Assembly (NCBI GenBank): GCA_029567325.1
Contig: JAKQLF010000277.1
Location: 91,917-155,916, forward strand
Direction: 5' to 3'
Source of the DNA: Bacteroidota bacterium
Lineage (GTDB): Bacteria; Bacteroidota; Bacteroidia; Chitinophagales; Saprospiraceae
DNA: 64,000 nucleotides
The notes below the pieces were generated by a model, which ran no database searches, was not told where the DNA came from, and saw nothing but the letters and a program-made list of their open reading frames with translations. Positions 22,521 to 33,256 of this stretch are shown in pieces (position 1 is the stretch's first letter; each line of letters opens with the position of its first letter). Position numbers and translations under genes: made by a program.

Positions 22521-22739
22521 CGTTTTATCATGTTATTAATCTAGGATACCACTCCCGGGAACTGAAAAGATATTCAGCAATCGCAATTTAAACACCAAAA
22601 TCTATTTCGTTTGAACGATTTCCAAGGTATTTTTTATTTTTCAATAATCTGGACTGCTATTCGAATGCTTCCTCCTTAATTAGCAGTTGATCCAAGTGTC
22701 ATTGCCAAAAATATCGTGTATTTTTCATTCAAAAAAAAA

Positions 22740-24008
22740 TCACTTTACCACCAGTTTTCCACCCAACATCACCATTTCAATTTTTCGTAGGACACTGATA
22801 TTTTCCAACGGATTGCCCTTTACAACCACTAAATCAGCCAGTTTACCCGGCTTGATTTCGCCTAAATGATCCAAACCAAAAACTTTAGCATTCACAGCAG
22901 TTACCGATCTTAAAATATCCAATGGAGCCATTCCGTAATCCACCATTATTTCCAATTCGCGGACATTATCACCATGACTAAAAACACCGACATCACCACC
23001 AGCAACGATGGTTACACCTGCTTCCAAAGCCAATTTAAATGATTTCCTTTTTTCTTTAATTCTTTCTGGCTCTGGATCAACCCCTTTTTTCCAACCTTTA
23101 TATTGTGACACTGCATCACCTGCAGCAAGTGTTGGGCACAGAGCAACTCCACGCGTTTGCATCAATTCAAATATCTCTTTAGTTCCTGCATCGCCGTGTT
23201 CAATGGTATGCACCCCCGCCATAATGGCTCTGCGCATACCTTCTTCACTGGCCGCATGAGCTACCACCACCCTCCCACTGCTCTTCGTGACTTCAACAAC
23301 AGTTTCCAACTCTTTTTGCGTAAAAGTAGGCATGGCTGTCAAAAGCATTCCCCATCTATAATCTGCATAAACCTTAATCACATCAGCACCATGTCCTATT
23401 TGATCACGCACGACCTTGATAAGATTGTCGTATCCATCGGCTTCTTCAGCTCCAAGCGGCACCTGCACATGGGCAGCGAAACCTTTAGGACCATAACTTC
23501 CAGTAGTAACAATGGCCTTACCAGCCACTAAAAGTCTAGGACCTTGGACTATACCCTTAATTATACTTTCCTTTAAGCCAACATCTGCATATTCAGCGCC
23601 CTCCGAACCCAGGTCTCGTACAGTAGTGAATCCCGCAAATAAGGTTTTTTGAGCATGAACAGCGCCTCTAATCGACCTTTCAGCTTGAGATTCCAACAAA
23701 ATTTGATCATTCCAAGATGTTTCATTGTAAGGATGGAGCAACATATGTGCGTGACCTTCAATCATACCAGGCATCAACGTGCCTTCAGGAAAATTCAACC
23801 TTTTACAATTTGGTGGAATGGTTAATTTACCTTCTTCATCAAATGCCACAATGGTGTCACCTTTGATCAAAACCACCTTATTGTTCTGAAAATCCTGACC
23901 GTCAAAAACCCACTTGGCTTTGATCAATGTGTATTCTTGCCCATGCAGCAAAGGAAATATCAACATCAAACACAGGATTTTCAGAAAGTATTTCAGCTCA
24001 AAAGTCAT
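22740..24008 (-). CDS. secreted amidohydrolase (imidazolonepropionase/prolidase-like)
   Basis: 422 aa; 'LMPGMIEGHAHML', 'VVAHAASEEGMRRAI', 'TIEHGDAGT', 'GGDVGVFSHGDN', 'GEIKPGKLADLVVVKGNPLENI'. Confidence 0.9.
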   Translation of the reverse strand: MTFELKYFLKILCLMLIFPLLHGQEYTLIKAKWVFDGQDFQNNKVVLIKGDTIVAFDEEGKLTIPPNCKRLNFPEGTLMPGMIEGHAHMLLHPYNETSWNDQILLESQAERSIRGAVHAQKTLFAGFTTVRDLGSEGAEYADVGLKESIIKGIVQGPRLLVAGKAIVTTGSYGPKGFAAHVQVPLGAEEADGYDNLIKVVRDQIGHGADVIKVYADYRWGMLLTAMPTFTQKELETVVEVTKSSGRVVVAHAASEEGMRRAIMAGVHTIEHGDAGTKEIFELMQTRGVALCPTLAAGDAVSQYKGWKKGVDPEPERIKEKRKSFKLALEAGVTIVAGGDVGVFSHGDNVRELEIMVDYGMAPLDILRSVTAVNAKVFGLDHLGEIKPGKLADLVVVKGNPLENISVLRKIEMVMLGGKLVVK

Positions 24009-24314
24009 TTTTTGAAAGTTAACTTGGTGTAAGGTAATGGTTGAAAATTGACTAAATGGCTACAGTTCCATGCAATTTAGCCTAAACGAATATAACCAGA
24101 TTTGAAACGATCCTATGAAAAAATTCCAGAAGCCATTGAAATTTTCACTTTCTTATTATCTTGACATCGATTCTCTTTCCAACCGAGCACAACAAACTTT
24201 CTTTCTTTTATTTGTTGTTTGAATAAAGAGCGTCAACTTATGTTTTACATTTCAAAATTCTAAGACATAAGACCTTAATCATATGCCAAACCAAACAAGC
24301 TTAAAATTGCCAAC

Positions 24315-27300
24315 ATGAGACAACATTTATCTTTTGCATCTATCCTATTATTACTCTGCTATTTTTTACCCGCTTCCGCTCAGGTTTCGAATAAAACGCT
24401 GCAAGATTCCACTTTAGACTTAATCAGTTATCGAAACATTGGACCTTTCAGAGGAGGTCGTTCTTGCGCGGTGGCTGGTGTTCCTGGTAAGCCCAATCTT
24501 TTTTACTTTGGAGCGACTGGTGGTGGCGTCTGGCAAACTGAAAACGGAGGTCGTTCATGGCAAAACATCAGTGATGGTTATTTTGGTGGTTCGATTGGCG
24601 CCATTGCGGTGGCTCCTTCAGACGACAATGTGATTTACGTCGGGGGCGGTGAAAAAACCGTACGAGGTAATGTTTCTTTTGGATACGGCGTCTGGAAAAC
24701 TGAAGACAAAGGCAAAACCTGGAAGTCTTGTGGTCTGGATAAAAGCCGTCATATTGGGAGAATCAAAGTGCATCCCCAAAATGCTGACATTGTATTTGCA
24801 GCGGTCATGGGAGATTTATTTAAGGCTTCCGCCGAAAGGGGTATTTATAAATCCATCGACGGTGGCAAGACTTGGAACAAAGTTTTATTTGTCAATGACC
24901 GAGCTGGTTTTGTTGACTTGGTCATTGATCCAAATAATCACCGTATTCTTTATGCAACCTCCTGGCGAGTAACCAGATCTCCCTACGATCTTTCTTCAGG
25001 TGGAGAAGGTTCTGCCTTGTGGAAAAGTACAGATGGTGGCAATACTTGGCAAAATATTTCGAGCAATGAAGGCCTACCTTCTGGTGTTTGGGGCATCAGT
25101 GCTGTTGCAGTTTCTTACCAGTCTAGCGACAAGCTTTGGGCTTTGATAGAAAATGAAAACGGTGGTGTTTATCAATCACTCGACGCTGGAAAAACTTGGA
25201 AAAAAGTCAATGAAGATCGGTCTTTGCGACAAAGGGCTTGGTATTATACCCGCATTTATGCCGATACCAAAGACAATGAAGTGGTTTATGTTTTGAATGT
25301 TTCTTACCATAAATCCGACGACGGTGGCAAAACTTTTAAATCAGCCTATGCTGAACACAGCGATCATCACGATTTGTGGATAGCTCCAGAAGACCCAAAC
25401 CGCATGATCATTGCCGATGACGGGGGAGCTCAAGTGACCTATGATGGGGGTGAAACCTGGTCTACTTACCACAATCAACCCACTGGTCAGTTTTATAGAC
25501 TCACTACCGACAACCACTTTCCTTACCGAATTTATGCCGCCCAACAAGACAATTCAACCATCCGAATTCAACACAGAAGTTTGCAATCTGGAATTTCAGA
25601 AACTGATTGGCAAGAAACAGCTGGTGGCGAATCAGCACACATTGCAGTCGATCCACTGAATGATGAAATTGTTTATGGTGGCAGTTACGATGGATTTCTC
25701 ACTAGGGAAAACCACCAAACCAAAAGTGTCAGAGCAATCAATGTTTGGCCAGACAATCCCATGGGTTATGGCGCGGAAGGTATGAAATATCGTTTCCAAT
25801 GGAATTTCCCCATCTTTTTCTCTAAGCACAATCCAAAGAAGTTATACGCTGGCTCTCAACATCTACATGTTACGGTCGATGAAGGCCAAAACTGGGAATT
25901 AGTAAGTCCAGATTTAACACGCAATGAAGCTGAAAAATTGGTTTCTTCTGGTGGTCCTATCACAAAAGATAACACCAGTGTGGAGTATTATGCAACCATT
26001 TTTGCTGCAGATGAATCGCCACTCAAAGAAGGTTTGATTTGGGTAGGTTCTGATGATGGTCGTTTGCACATCACTCAGGATGGCGGCAAGGTTTGGACAG
26101 AGGTCAATGACTCAAAGATAATGCCTAAGTACCTGATGATCAACAGTGTAGAACCATCTTCTTTTGACCCAGCTGTTTGTTATGTTGCTGGTACTTCTTA
26201 TAAAGAGGGCGATTATAGTCCTTATCTTTTCAAAACAAAAGACTATGGCAAAACATGGAAAAAAATTGTTTCAGGAATTCCTGGGGAACACTTTACCAGA
26301 GTTGTCAGGGAGGATCCTTACAAAAAAGGAGTGCTTTATGCTGGCACAGAAACAGGCATGTATTTTTCAACTGATGATGGGGAAAGTTGGAAGTCTTTAC
26401 AGCTCAATTTGCCTATTGTTCCTATCACTGATCTCAAAATAAAAGAGGGCGGTCTCATTGTTGCCACCCAAGGCCGAGGTATTTGGATTTTAGATGATTT
26501 AAAAGTTTTACATCAGATAGTAGATATGCCAAAAGAAAAGGCTGTTCGACTATTTACGCCTAAAGATGTTTACAGAATGCCTGGTTCTAGTTCGCCTAAT
26601 GCAGCAAAAAATGGACAAGGTACCAACCATGCGGCTGGTTTGGTTTTACATTATATATTACCCACTTATGATGATAAAAAAGATACAATTTCCATTACGA
26701 TTATGGGAAATGCGGGCGATACAATTATTTCCTATAGTAATAAAAGCAAGGAAAAATCTACTACCCTTAAGCCTAAAAAAGGAGCCAATACTTTTAATTG
26801 GAACATGCGCTATCCCGATGCCAAATCATTTGATGGTATGATCCTTTGGTGGTCCGACCTTTCTGGTCCGCTTGCCGTCCCTGGTGAGTACAAAGCTTCA
26901 TTAAAGGTCAATAACAACACCTTATCCACTCCATTCAAAATTTTAAAAAGTCCAGCGAGTGAAGGTGATGAAGCCAGCATGGGCGCCCAATTCAAGTTTG
27001 TAAAAAGTATTGACGACAAAATCAATGAAGCACATCAAGCCATCATTGACATCAGAAGTTTACAAAAAAGTATCAAGCTATATGAAAAGGAACTCAAGGT
27101 CGATTCTCTCAAAATTTGGTCCGACTCTATAGGAAACATGGCTTCTATCATCGAGAAAGAACTTTACCAAACCCAAAATAAGTCCAATCAAGATCCATTG
27201 AATTATCCAATAAAACTGACAAATAAACTGGCTCACCTCAATGCGCTAAGTCAAATGGGCACTCAAGATTTTGGACCAACTACTTCCATGGTTGCTGTAC

Positions 27301-27431
27301 GGGATCAACTTGTTGCGGCTATCGATAAGCAGTTGACTGATTGGCGTGCCATCCACTCTTCTTTGATTCCAATGTTGAATGATTTGATGCGGAAATCGAA
27401 GATTGATTATATTCAAATTGGAAAAAATTGA
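24315..27431 (+). CDS. secreted VPS10/BNR-repeat protein, paralogue of 15900-19064
   Basis: 1038 aa; same architecture ([41 protein letters not shown]); signal peptide. Confidence 0.9.
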   Translation: MRQHLSFASILLLLCYFLPASAQVSNKTLQDSTLDLISYRNIGPFRGGRSCAVAGVPGKPNLFYFGATGGGVWQTENGGRSWQNISDGYFGGSIGAIAVAPSDDNVIYVGGGEKTVRGNVSFGYGVWKTEDKGKTWKSCGLDKSRHIGRIKVHPQNADIVFAAVMGDLFKASAERGIYKSIDGGKTWNKVLFVNDRAGFVDLVIDPNNHRILYATSWRVTRSPYDLSSGGEGSALWKSTDGGNTWQNISSNEGLPSGVWGISAVAVSYQSSDKLWALIENENGGVYQSLDAGKTWKKVNEDRSLRQRAWYYTRIYADTKDNEVVYVLNVSYHKSDDGGKTFKSAYAEHSDHHDLWIAPEDPNRMIIADDGGAQVTYDGGETWSTYHNQPTGQFYRLTTDNHFPYRIYAAQQDNSTIRIQHRSLQSGISETDWQETAGGESAHIAVDPLNDEIVYGGSYDGFLTRENHQTKSVRAINVWPDNPMGYGAEGMKYRFQWNFPIFFSKHNPKKLYAGSQHLHVTVDEGQNWELVSPDLTRNEAEKLVSSGGPITKDNTSVEYYATIFAADESPLKEGLIWVGSDDGRLHITQDGGKVWTEVNDSKIMPKYLMINSVEPSSFDPAVCYVAGTSYKEGDYSPYLFKTKDYGKTWKKIVSGIPGEHFTRVVREDPYKKGVLYAGTETGMYFSTDDGESWKSLQLNLPIVPITDLKIKEGGLIVATQGRGIWILDDLKVLHQIVDMPKEKAVRLFTPKDVYRMPGSSSPNAAKNGQGTNHAAGLVLHYILPTYDDKKDTISITIMGNAGDTIISYSNKSKEKSTTLKPKKGANTFNWNMRYPDAKSFDGMILWWSDLSGPLAVPGEYKASLKVNNNTLSTPFKILKSPASEGDEASMGAQFKFVKSIDDKINEAHQAIIDIRSLQKSIKLYEKELKVDSLKIWSDSIGNMASIIEKELYQTQNKSNQDPLNYPIKLTNKLAHLNALSQMGTQDFGPTTSMVAVRDQLVAAIDKQLTDWRAIHSSLIPMLNDLMRKSKIDYIQIGKN

Positions 27432-27444
27432 TTTTGTGTTATGT

Positions 27445-27554
27445 GAAATGTGAAGTGTTTTTTGTAAATAGTTAATGGTGAATGGTGAATGGTGAATGGT
27501 GAATGGTGAATGGTGTGAAATGTAAAATGTTTTTTGTAAATAGTAAATAGTTAA
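27445..27554. repeat. low-complexity 7-bp tandem repeats with flanking direct repeats
   Basis: (GGTGAAT)5 at 27477-27511, flanked by GAAATGTGAAGTGTTTTTTGTAAATAG and GAAATGTAAAATGTTTTTTGTAAATAG. Confidence 0.9.
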
Positions 27555-27611
27555 GGGTTAATGATTAATGGTTACTGCAAGGGATTGCTTTATTGTTTAA
27601 GGGTTAATTAA

Positions 27612-27727
27612 TATTGCATTTTTGCCTAGTGCATTTTTGCCCTAGTGCATTTTTGCTTTATTGCATTTTTGCCTATTGCCTTTTTGCTTTATTGCATTTT
27701 TGCTTTATTGCATTTTTGCCCTATTGG
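27612..27727. repeat. 7 x 15-16 bp tandem repeat (TGCATTTTTGCYYTAT)
   Basis: TGC(A/C)TTTTTGC cores start at 27615, 27630, 27646, 27662, 27677, 27693 and 27709. Confidence 0.9.
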
Positions 27728-27819
27728 TTAATAGTCGCCTTAGCTTCACAACTAGAATATGATTTGAAATGACGATCATTGCCAAATCTCCATTAAATTT
27801 GCCATTACAAATAATAATT

Positions 27820-28170
27820 ATGAAAACAAAAGTAGCCATCAAAGGTGCTGCATTTTTTGCCTTCCACGGATTTTATGCTGAAGAACGAAAGGCCGGAACC
27901 CATTTTCTCATTGATGCTGAAGTGGAGTTGAAATCATTTGACAGCAATGAGGACAACATAACTGATACGGTAAATTATGAACACTTGTACAACATCTGCA
28001 AAAGTGAGATGGAAGTCACCCAAAAACTATTGGAAACGGTGGTTTTCAACATCATCAATCGATTCAAACACGATTTGCACAACGTGACAGCAGGCAAAGT
28101 ACGTATGGAAAAGTTGGGGCCACAATTGGGTGGTAAGGTGGAGAAGGCCATCGTGGAGATGGAATTTTAA
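27820..28170 (+). CDS. folB: dihydroneopterin aldolase
   Basis: MKTKVAIKGAAFFAFHGFYAEERKAGTHFLIDAEVEL; ATG at 27820 preferred over the ORF-track start 27769. Confidence 0.85.
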   Translation: MKTKVAIKGAAFFAFHGFYAEERKAGTHFLIDAEVELKSFDSNEDNITDTVNYEHLYNICKSEMEVTQKLLETVVFNIINRFKHDLHNVTAGKVRMEKLGPQLGGKVEKAIVEMEF

Positions 28171-28306
28171 AAGGATTCATACACCACAAAGGTTTGTAAA
28201 TTCATCTTATCCATGTATTTTAGTGTGAAATGAAGCAACTTTAGTTTCATTACAATAACTACTAATATATTTTATATTGATATTCAAACATATAGAAAAT
28301 AAATTC

Positions 28307-29383
28307 ATGCGTCAATTAATCGTAGTCTTACTGCTTACCGCAATGTTTTCATGCAGTGAAGAAGTAAGAACCAATTTAACTCCCAAACCAAATGCCTTTG
28401 GCACGCTCAATGATGTAGTGATAATTGCGGATAAAAACCTTTCAGAAAGCATTGTAGGTGACTCTATTTCCTACTTTTTTGAATCTGCTTATCCCATCAT
28501 GCCGGCACCTGAGCCATATTTTGATATCCGTTTTTTTACACCAGAGGATTTAGAAGCTAAAAAAACAAGAAAAGAATTACGCACTTTTGTCATCGTAGCA
28601 GATGTCAATAATGAATCCAGCCCAACCACTCAAATGTTGAGAAAAGACATAGGTGAAGAAAAATTTCTAAGGGCAAAATCCATTGACGAATACAACAGCA
28701 GCGTTGGTCTTGACAAATGGGCTAATGGCCAGTTGATTGTCTATATTTTTGGAAGAGGTGTCAATGGTGTTTGTAATAGTCTCAGAGAAAATTATCCCGC
28801 GATTGCCGCCAGAATCAACAAACACGACGATACGCAATTGTATGCTAATATTTATCCCTTGAAAAAGTTAAATTATGAAGCAAACGATGAAGTCAAGCAA
28901 CTATTTGGCATAGATCTAAGTATTCCACCAGAGTTTAAAAAGGCTAATACTGTTGACAATGACAACATCATTTGGCTAAAAAGGGATATCAAAACAGTAG
29001 AGCAAGACATTGTAATACGTAAATTCCCTTACCGTAGCCAAAGTCAAATGAGTAAAGATAGCATCATTGCCATGCGCAATGAATATGGCCGTAAATACAT
29101 ACAAAGTACACAAGAAGGTTCATACATGCGCACTCACCAAGAATTTTTGCCAGTTTATGAATACAGTGCTAAAGTTGATGGGGCATATGCGATTGAATTA
29201 CGCGGAACTTGGGAAATGGAAAACGACTTTATGGGTGGACCATTTGTCACTTTTGCTATCCTCAACACACCTAAAAACGAAATCATTTTCGTGGATGCAT
29301 TTGTTTATGGCCCAGGCAAAAACAAAAGGGATTTCATGCAACAATTGGTTTACATCCTCAAGAATGCAAAATTGGTGAATTAA
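28307..29383 (+). CDS. DUF4837-family lipoprotein
   Basis: MRQLIVVLLLTAMFSCSEE lipobox; conserved-looking body with WANGQLIVYIFGRG. Confidence 0.7.
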   Translation: MRQLIVVLLLTAMFSCSEEVRTNLTPKPNAFGTLNDVVIIADKNLSESIVGDSISYFFESAYPIMPAPEPYFDIRFFTPEDLEAKKTRKELRTFVIVADVNNESSPTTQMLRKDIGEEKFLRAKSIDEYNSSVGLDKWANGQLIVYIFGRGVNGVCNSLRENYPAIAARINKHDDTQLYANIYPLKKLNYEANDEVKQLFGIDLSIPPEFKKANTVDNDNIIWLKRDIKTVEQDIVIRKFPYRSQSQMSKDSIIAMRNEYGRKYIQSTQEGSYMRTHQEFLPVYEYSAKVDGAYAIELRGTWEMENDFMGGPFVTFAILNTPKNEIIFVDAFVYGPGKNKRDFMQQLVYILKNAKLVN

Positions 29384-29421
29384 AAAGCTATTTTATTAAA
29401 CATTATACTTAGCGCTACAAA

Positions 29422-29835
29422 ATGGCAACAGTCAATCCATACCTTTATTTTAATGGTAACTGCGAAGAAGCTTTTAATTTTTATAGCGCAATGTTTCGTA
29501 AAGAAATCACCCATTTAGGCCGGTACAGAGATGTTCCAACATCTGATCGGCCAATTTTTGAAGAGGTTGATGATAAAATTATGCATGTCACTTTACCCAT
29601 AAGCTCAGAAACATTTTTAATGGGTTCAGACAATACACAAGCCTACAATCAATCAAAAGATCAGCACACCTTCTCATTGATTATACATACAGACAGCAAA
29701 GAAGAAGCTGATCACCTATTTAGTGGGCTTTCTGAAGGAGGTACCGTAAAAGTTGCTATGAATTTGACATTTTGGGGTTCTTATTATGGAATCTGTGTGG
29801 ACAAATTTGGCATTATGTGGAAAATCACGACATAG
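29422..29835 (+). CDS. VOC-family protein (PhnB/3-demethylubiquinone-like)
   Basis: MATVNPYLYFNGNCEEAFNFYSAMFRKEI... 'TFWGSYYGICVDKFGIMWKI'. Confidence 0.85.
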   Translation: MATVNPYLYFNGNCEEAFNFYSAMFRKEITHLGRYRDVPTSDRPIFEEVDDKIMHVTLPISSETFLMGSDNTQAYNQSKDQHTFSLIIHTDSKEEADHLFSGLSEGGTVKVAMNLTFWGSYYGICVDKFGIMWKITT

Positions 29836-30079
29836 GCACATATTATTATTCAAAAAAATCATCACTTACAAATTTCTTAACTGTCATTTGTCAATTTCCT
29901 TTTGATAAGACAATAGTCTTCTTCGAACCCTAGAAACGAATTAGTATTTTGGCGTGCCTTTATTAAAAATAAGGTAAACCTGCAGAACCATCTTGTGGCA
30001 AATTTGTTATTTTCACAATAAATAAACAACATAATAATCCTAAACCAATATTTATTTAATTGCTATTTAATCTTGAAAA

Positions 30080-30991
30080 ATGAATTTTAGATTTACTCGG
30101 CTATTTTTGGTTTTTACGTTTTATTTTACAAGTATATTTATTGATCCTCAGAATTTAATTGCTCAAGTATACAGCTGCGGATCTTGTGGATCGGCTACCA
30201 TTACCAATATTTCCAAAAGTCCCGCAACCGGCTGTAATGTAACCGTAAACCTCACGATCAATACCAATGATTTGTCATGTGTCAACAACAATTGGCTTTG
30301 GTCGACTAGTCCTTCGGGAAGCTCAGGGTCGTTTTATGTTGGTTTTACAACCGTTGTCCCCTATTCACAAAATGTCTCTGCTTCGTTTTATATACCTTTG
30401 GCGTGCAGTTCTTTGGGTTCATCTTTTTTTATTGTAGATTCCCCAGGAAGTAGCACTTGCGAAAACATACCGCTTCCTGTTGTCTATAACCATATTTCAT
30501 CTGAAGGTAACATCATTTATTGGACGACCAGTTCAGAAGTGAACAATGCAAAGTATATCATCGAAATATCAAGTGATGGCATAGTTTGGTTCACTGATGG
30601 AATCGTTACACCACACTTGGATTTGACTCAAAACAATGACTATCAATATCAATTAAAAGCTTTCGCAAAATACGCTAGAATTGTACAAGTTGATTTAGAT
30701 GGAAGCAGAAACTACAGCAAAATTATCCCGATAGATTATTTTGAACATTCATCAAAACAAGCGGAAAAAAGTCTGCTTGCCTACTCAAGCAATCTGACTA
30801 TTCAATTGCCCTCAAAAATACATACTGAATTCAGATTGATTAATATTTACGGGCAACTCCTGGAAAAAGGTTCCGTGACAAGTTCAGAACTTAACTTTAC
30901 CAAACACAATTTACCTACCGGGCAATACTTTTTATGGTTGCAAAGTCCACAGAACACCAATGAGGTCATTAAAATAATGGCAATCAATTAG
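30080..30991 (+). CDS. secreted protein with T9SS C-terminal sorting-like domain
   Basis: 303 aa; signal peptide ending LIAQ; C-term 'FRLINIYGQLLEKGSVTSSELNFTKHNLPTGQYFLWLQ'. Confidence 0.75.
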   Translation: MNFRFTRLFLVFTFYFTSIFIDPQNLIAQVYSCGSCGSATITNISKSPATGCNVTVNLTINTNDLSCVNNNWLWSTSPSGSSGSFYVGFTTVVPYSQNVSASFYIPLACSSLGSSFFIVDSPGSSTCENIPLPVVYNHISSEGNIIYWTTSSEVNNAKYIIEISSDGIVWFTDGIVTPHLDLTQNNDYQYQLKAFAKYARIVQVDLDGSRNYSKIIPIDYFEHSSKQAEKSLLAYSSNLTIQLPSKIHTEFRLINIYGQLLEKGSVTSSELNFTKHNLPTGQYFLWLQSPQNTNEVIKIMAIN

Positions 30992-31085
30992 CGAACCAAG
31001 TTTAATACCCAAAATCCACTGAGAATTGGCTTTTAGCTAATAATCAAGCAACCCCTAAAATGGCAAAATAACCTTTGAGAAAACA

Positions 31086-31122
31086 CCAAATCAGATAAAT
31101 CTCGGCTTGGCTGATTTGGTTT
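31086..31122 (+). terminator. putative intrinsic terminator
   Basis: CCAAATCAG(31086-31094) / CTGATTTGG(31111-31119) followed by TTT. Confidence 0.4.
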
Positions 31123-31363
31123 GCAGGCAAATTATTGACAACTTACCCATAATTTTATGTAAGCATTACAGCTATCAAAAATTATACTTTCAAAATGTAT
31201 CAAAATTCTTAGTTTTAGGCTTTTAATCATCAGGCAGAATAAATTTAAAATAAGTAATTAAAATACAAAGTACATTGGTAAAATGAGGTTGACTCAGGAG
31301 ATCATGGATGGTGTATTATAATTTTAAAAAAGAATTGCTCAATACTCACAAATATTAACTAGC

Positions 31364-32146
31364 ATGCTGAAAGTATTATTGAAAATATTATCCATCATCA
31401 AAAGTCAAAAATTATGGGAAAAAATCTATCAACTTTCCCTAAAACAAATGAATTATGGCACTGCTGGCGATTTCAATCAAAGTGGTGAATTATTTGTAGC
31501 GAATTATATCCACAATAACTTCAAAAAGGAACCCTCGGTGACCATTTTTGATGTGGGAGCAAATGTGGGCCATTACTCAGAGGCCATAGCCAAAGTGTTT
31601 GGGGCACAAGCGAAAATATATGCTTTTGAACCGTCACAAAAAACCTATGAAATACTCCTAGAGACGACCAAAAAATTGCCAGGCGTCATACTAAATCAAA
31701 TTGGATTTAGTGACAAGGAATACAACCAAACTTTATATTCGAATATGGAAGGCTCAGGTTTGGCATCAGTTTATCAAAGAAAACTTGACCACTTTGGAAT
31801 TAAAATGGATGTGACCGAAGAAATTCAATTGACAACCATCGACCAATATTGTTTACAAAATGGCATAGATCGCATTCACTTTTTAAAGTTAGATATTGAA
31901 GGGCACGAAATAAGCGCTTTAAATGGTGCAAAAAATATGCTCGAAAAAGGAAATATTGATTTTATTCAATTTGAATTTGGTGGCTCAAACATAGATTCCC
32001 GTACTTACTTTCAAGACTTCTTTTATATTTTGAAAGATCGATACAAAATCTATAGAATTCTGACAAATGGAATTTATGAATTGCCAGCGTATAAAGAAAT
32101 ATATGAAATTTTTCAAAACGTCAATTATTTAGCAATTAAAAAATAA
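31364..32146 (+). CDS. FkbM-family SAM-dependent methyltransferase
   Basis: 260 aa; 'VTIFDVGANVGHYSEAIAK', 'IHFLKLDIEGHEISALNGAKNML'. Confidence 0.9.
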   Translation: MLKVLLKILSIIKSQKLWEKIYQLSLKQMNYGTAGDFNQSGELFVANYIHNNFKKEPSVTIFDVGANVGHYSEAIAKVFGAQAKIYAFEPSQKTYEILLETTKKLPGVILNQIGFSDKEYNQTLYSNMEGSGLASVYQRKLDHFGIKMDVTEEIQLTTIDQYCLQNGIDRIHFLKLDIEGHEISALNGAKNMLEKGNIDFIQFEFGGSNIDSRTYFQDFFYILKDRYKIYRILTNGIYELPAYKEIYEIFQNVNYLAIKK

Positions 32147-32247
32147 ATTTTAAAAGCTTATGTCTGAGGCATTTTTAGCAATGTATCAATAAATTTATAT
32201 TAAGAACCATTTTATTAAAACTCAGCCAAATCAACTAATAAAATTCT

Positions 32248-33015
32248 ATGACATCCATTTCCAATAGTACCAAATATGGCTTTGAATTCTTATCCATTTT
32301 TATTGCTGTTATTTCTGCATTTGCATTAAACAATTGGAATGAAAATAGAAAAAATGCACTCTCTGAGAACAAAATACTCACAGAAATAGCAAATGGGCTG
32401 AAAAAGGATTTAGTGGATATTAAGGACAATATTCGCGGCCACCAAATGGGTATTGCTTCTTGCGACTATTTTAGGGATGCCATTATGGGTAAAAATGTCA
32501 ACTCTGACTCTTTCATGTATTATTATGTTACCATCACTCGTGATTTCATCAATATTCAAAACATTGCAGGCTATGAAACTTTAAAATCCAGAGGTTTGGA
32601 GTTGATCAAAAATGATTCTTTGAGACTTAAAATCATTACCATCTATGAATATGAATACAATACATTACGTAAATTGGAGGAAGAATATTCAGAAATGCAA
32701 TTTCATGAAAACTATTTTAAGGAATTAAATGAAGAATTGGCACCAAATTTTAAATTTAGCAGCGATGGTAGAATGAACGGAATTCGTATTCCTTTACAAA
32801 TTCAACAAAAAAATAGAAATAAACTATTGGTATATTTCTGGAAAATTAAAACCAATAGGTCATTTATCCTTGAGTTCTACTCCCAAATTGAGGCAGAAAT
32901 TAAAGAGGTCATTCAAGATATTGATAATGAAATAAAAGTCAAATCAAAAAGGTATACACCTTCACCTTCAGTTTTAGAGGATAGTACCAATATTAATAGC
33001 CAAACTGAGCAATAA
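32248..33015 (+). CDS. membrane-anchored hypothetical protein (DUF6090-like)
   Basis: 255 aa; N-terminal TM followed by FALNNWNENRK; helical body. Confidence 0.6.
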   Translation: MTSISNSTKYGFEFLSIFIAVISAFALNNWNENRKNALSENKILTEIANGLKKDLVDIKDNIRGHQMGIASCDYFRDAIMGKNVNSDSFMYYYVTITRDFINIQNIAGYETLKSRGLELIKNDSLRLKIITIYEYEYNTLRKLEEEYSEMQFHENYFKELNEELAPNFKFSSDGRMNGIRIPLQIQQKNRNKLLVYFWKIKTNRSFILEFYSQIEAEIKEVIQDIDNEIKVKSKRYTPSPSVLEDSTNINSQTEQ

Positions 33016-33256
33016 TTATGTTTAAAGCATCTACGTCTTTCAAAAACTAAATAAACTTACATTATTCAATATTCCCAAATTTATTATTTTTATGGCACTA
33101 TCAATCAATGAGCTTTAAAATCAAAAATTTATAAAATTTAGAGTTTGAGGTTAGTTTATTTTTTGATCAGAAATTACACATTTCTAACATAAAACAGGAT
33201 ATAATGGGGTTGCCGAAAACCATTTTAGAGTAGGCCAAATCAATAATCAACTTCAA

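Noticed and set aside
27400-27770. Interpreting the 7-bp and 16-bp islands as sequencing or assembly artefacts
   Set aside because: Units are diverged rather than identical and a related island exists at 51.4 kb, so real sequence is more likely, though read support should be checked.
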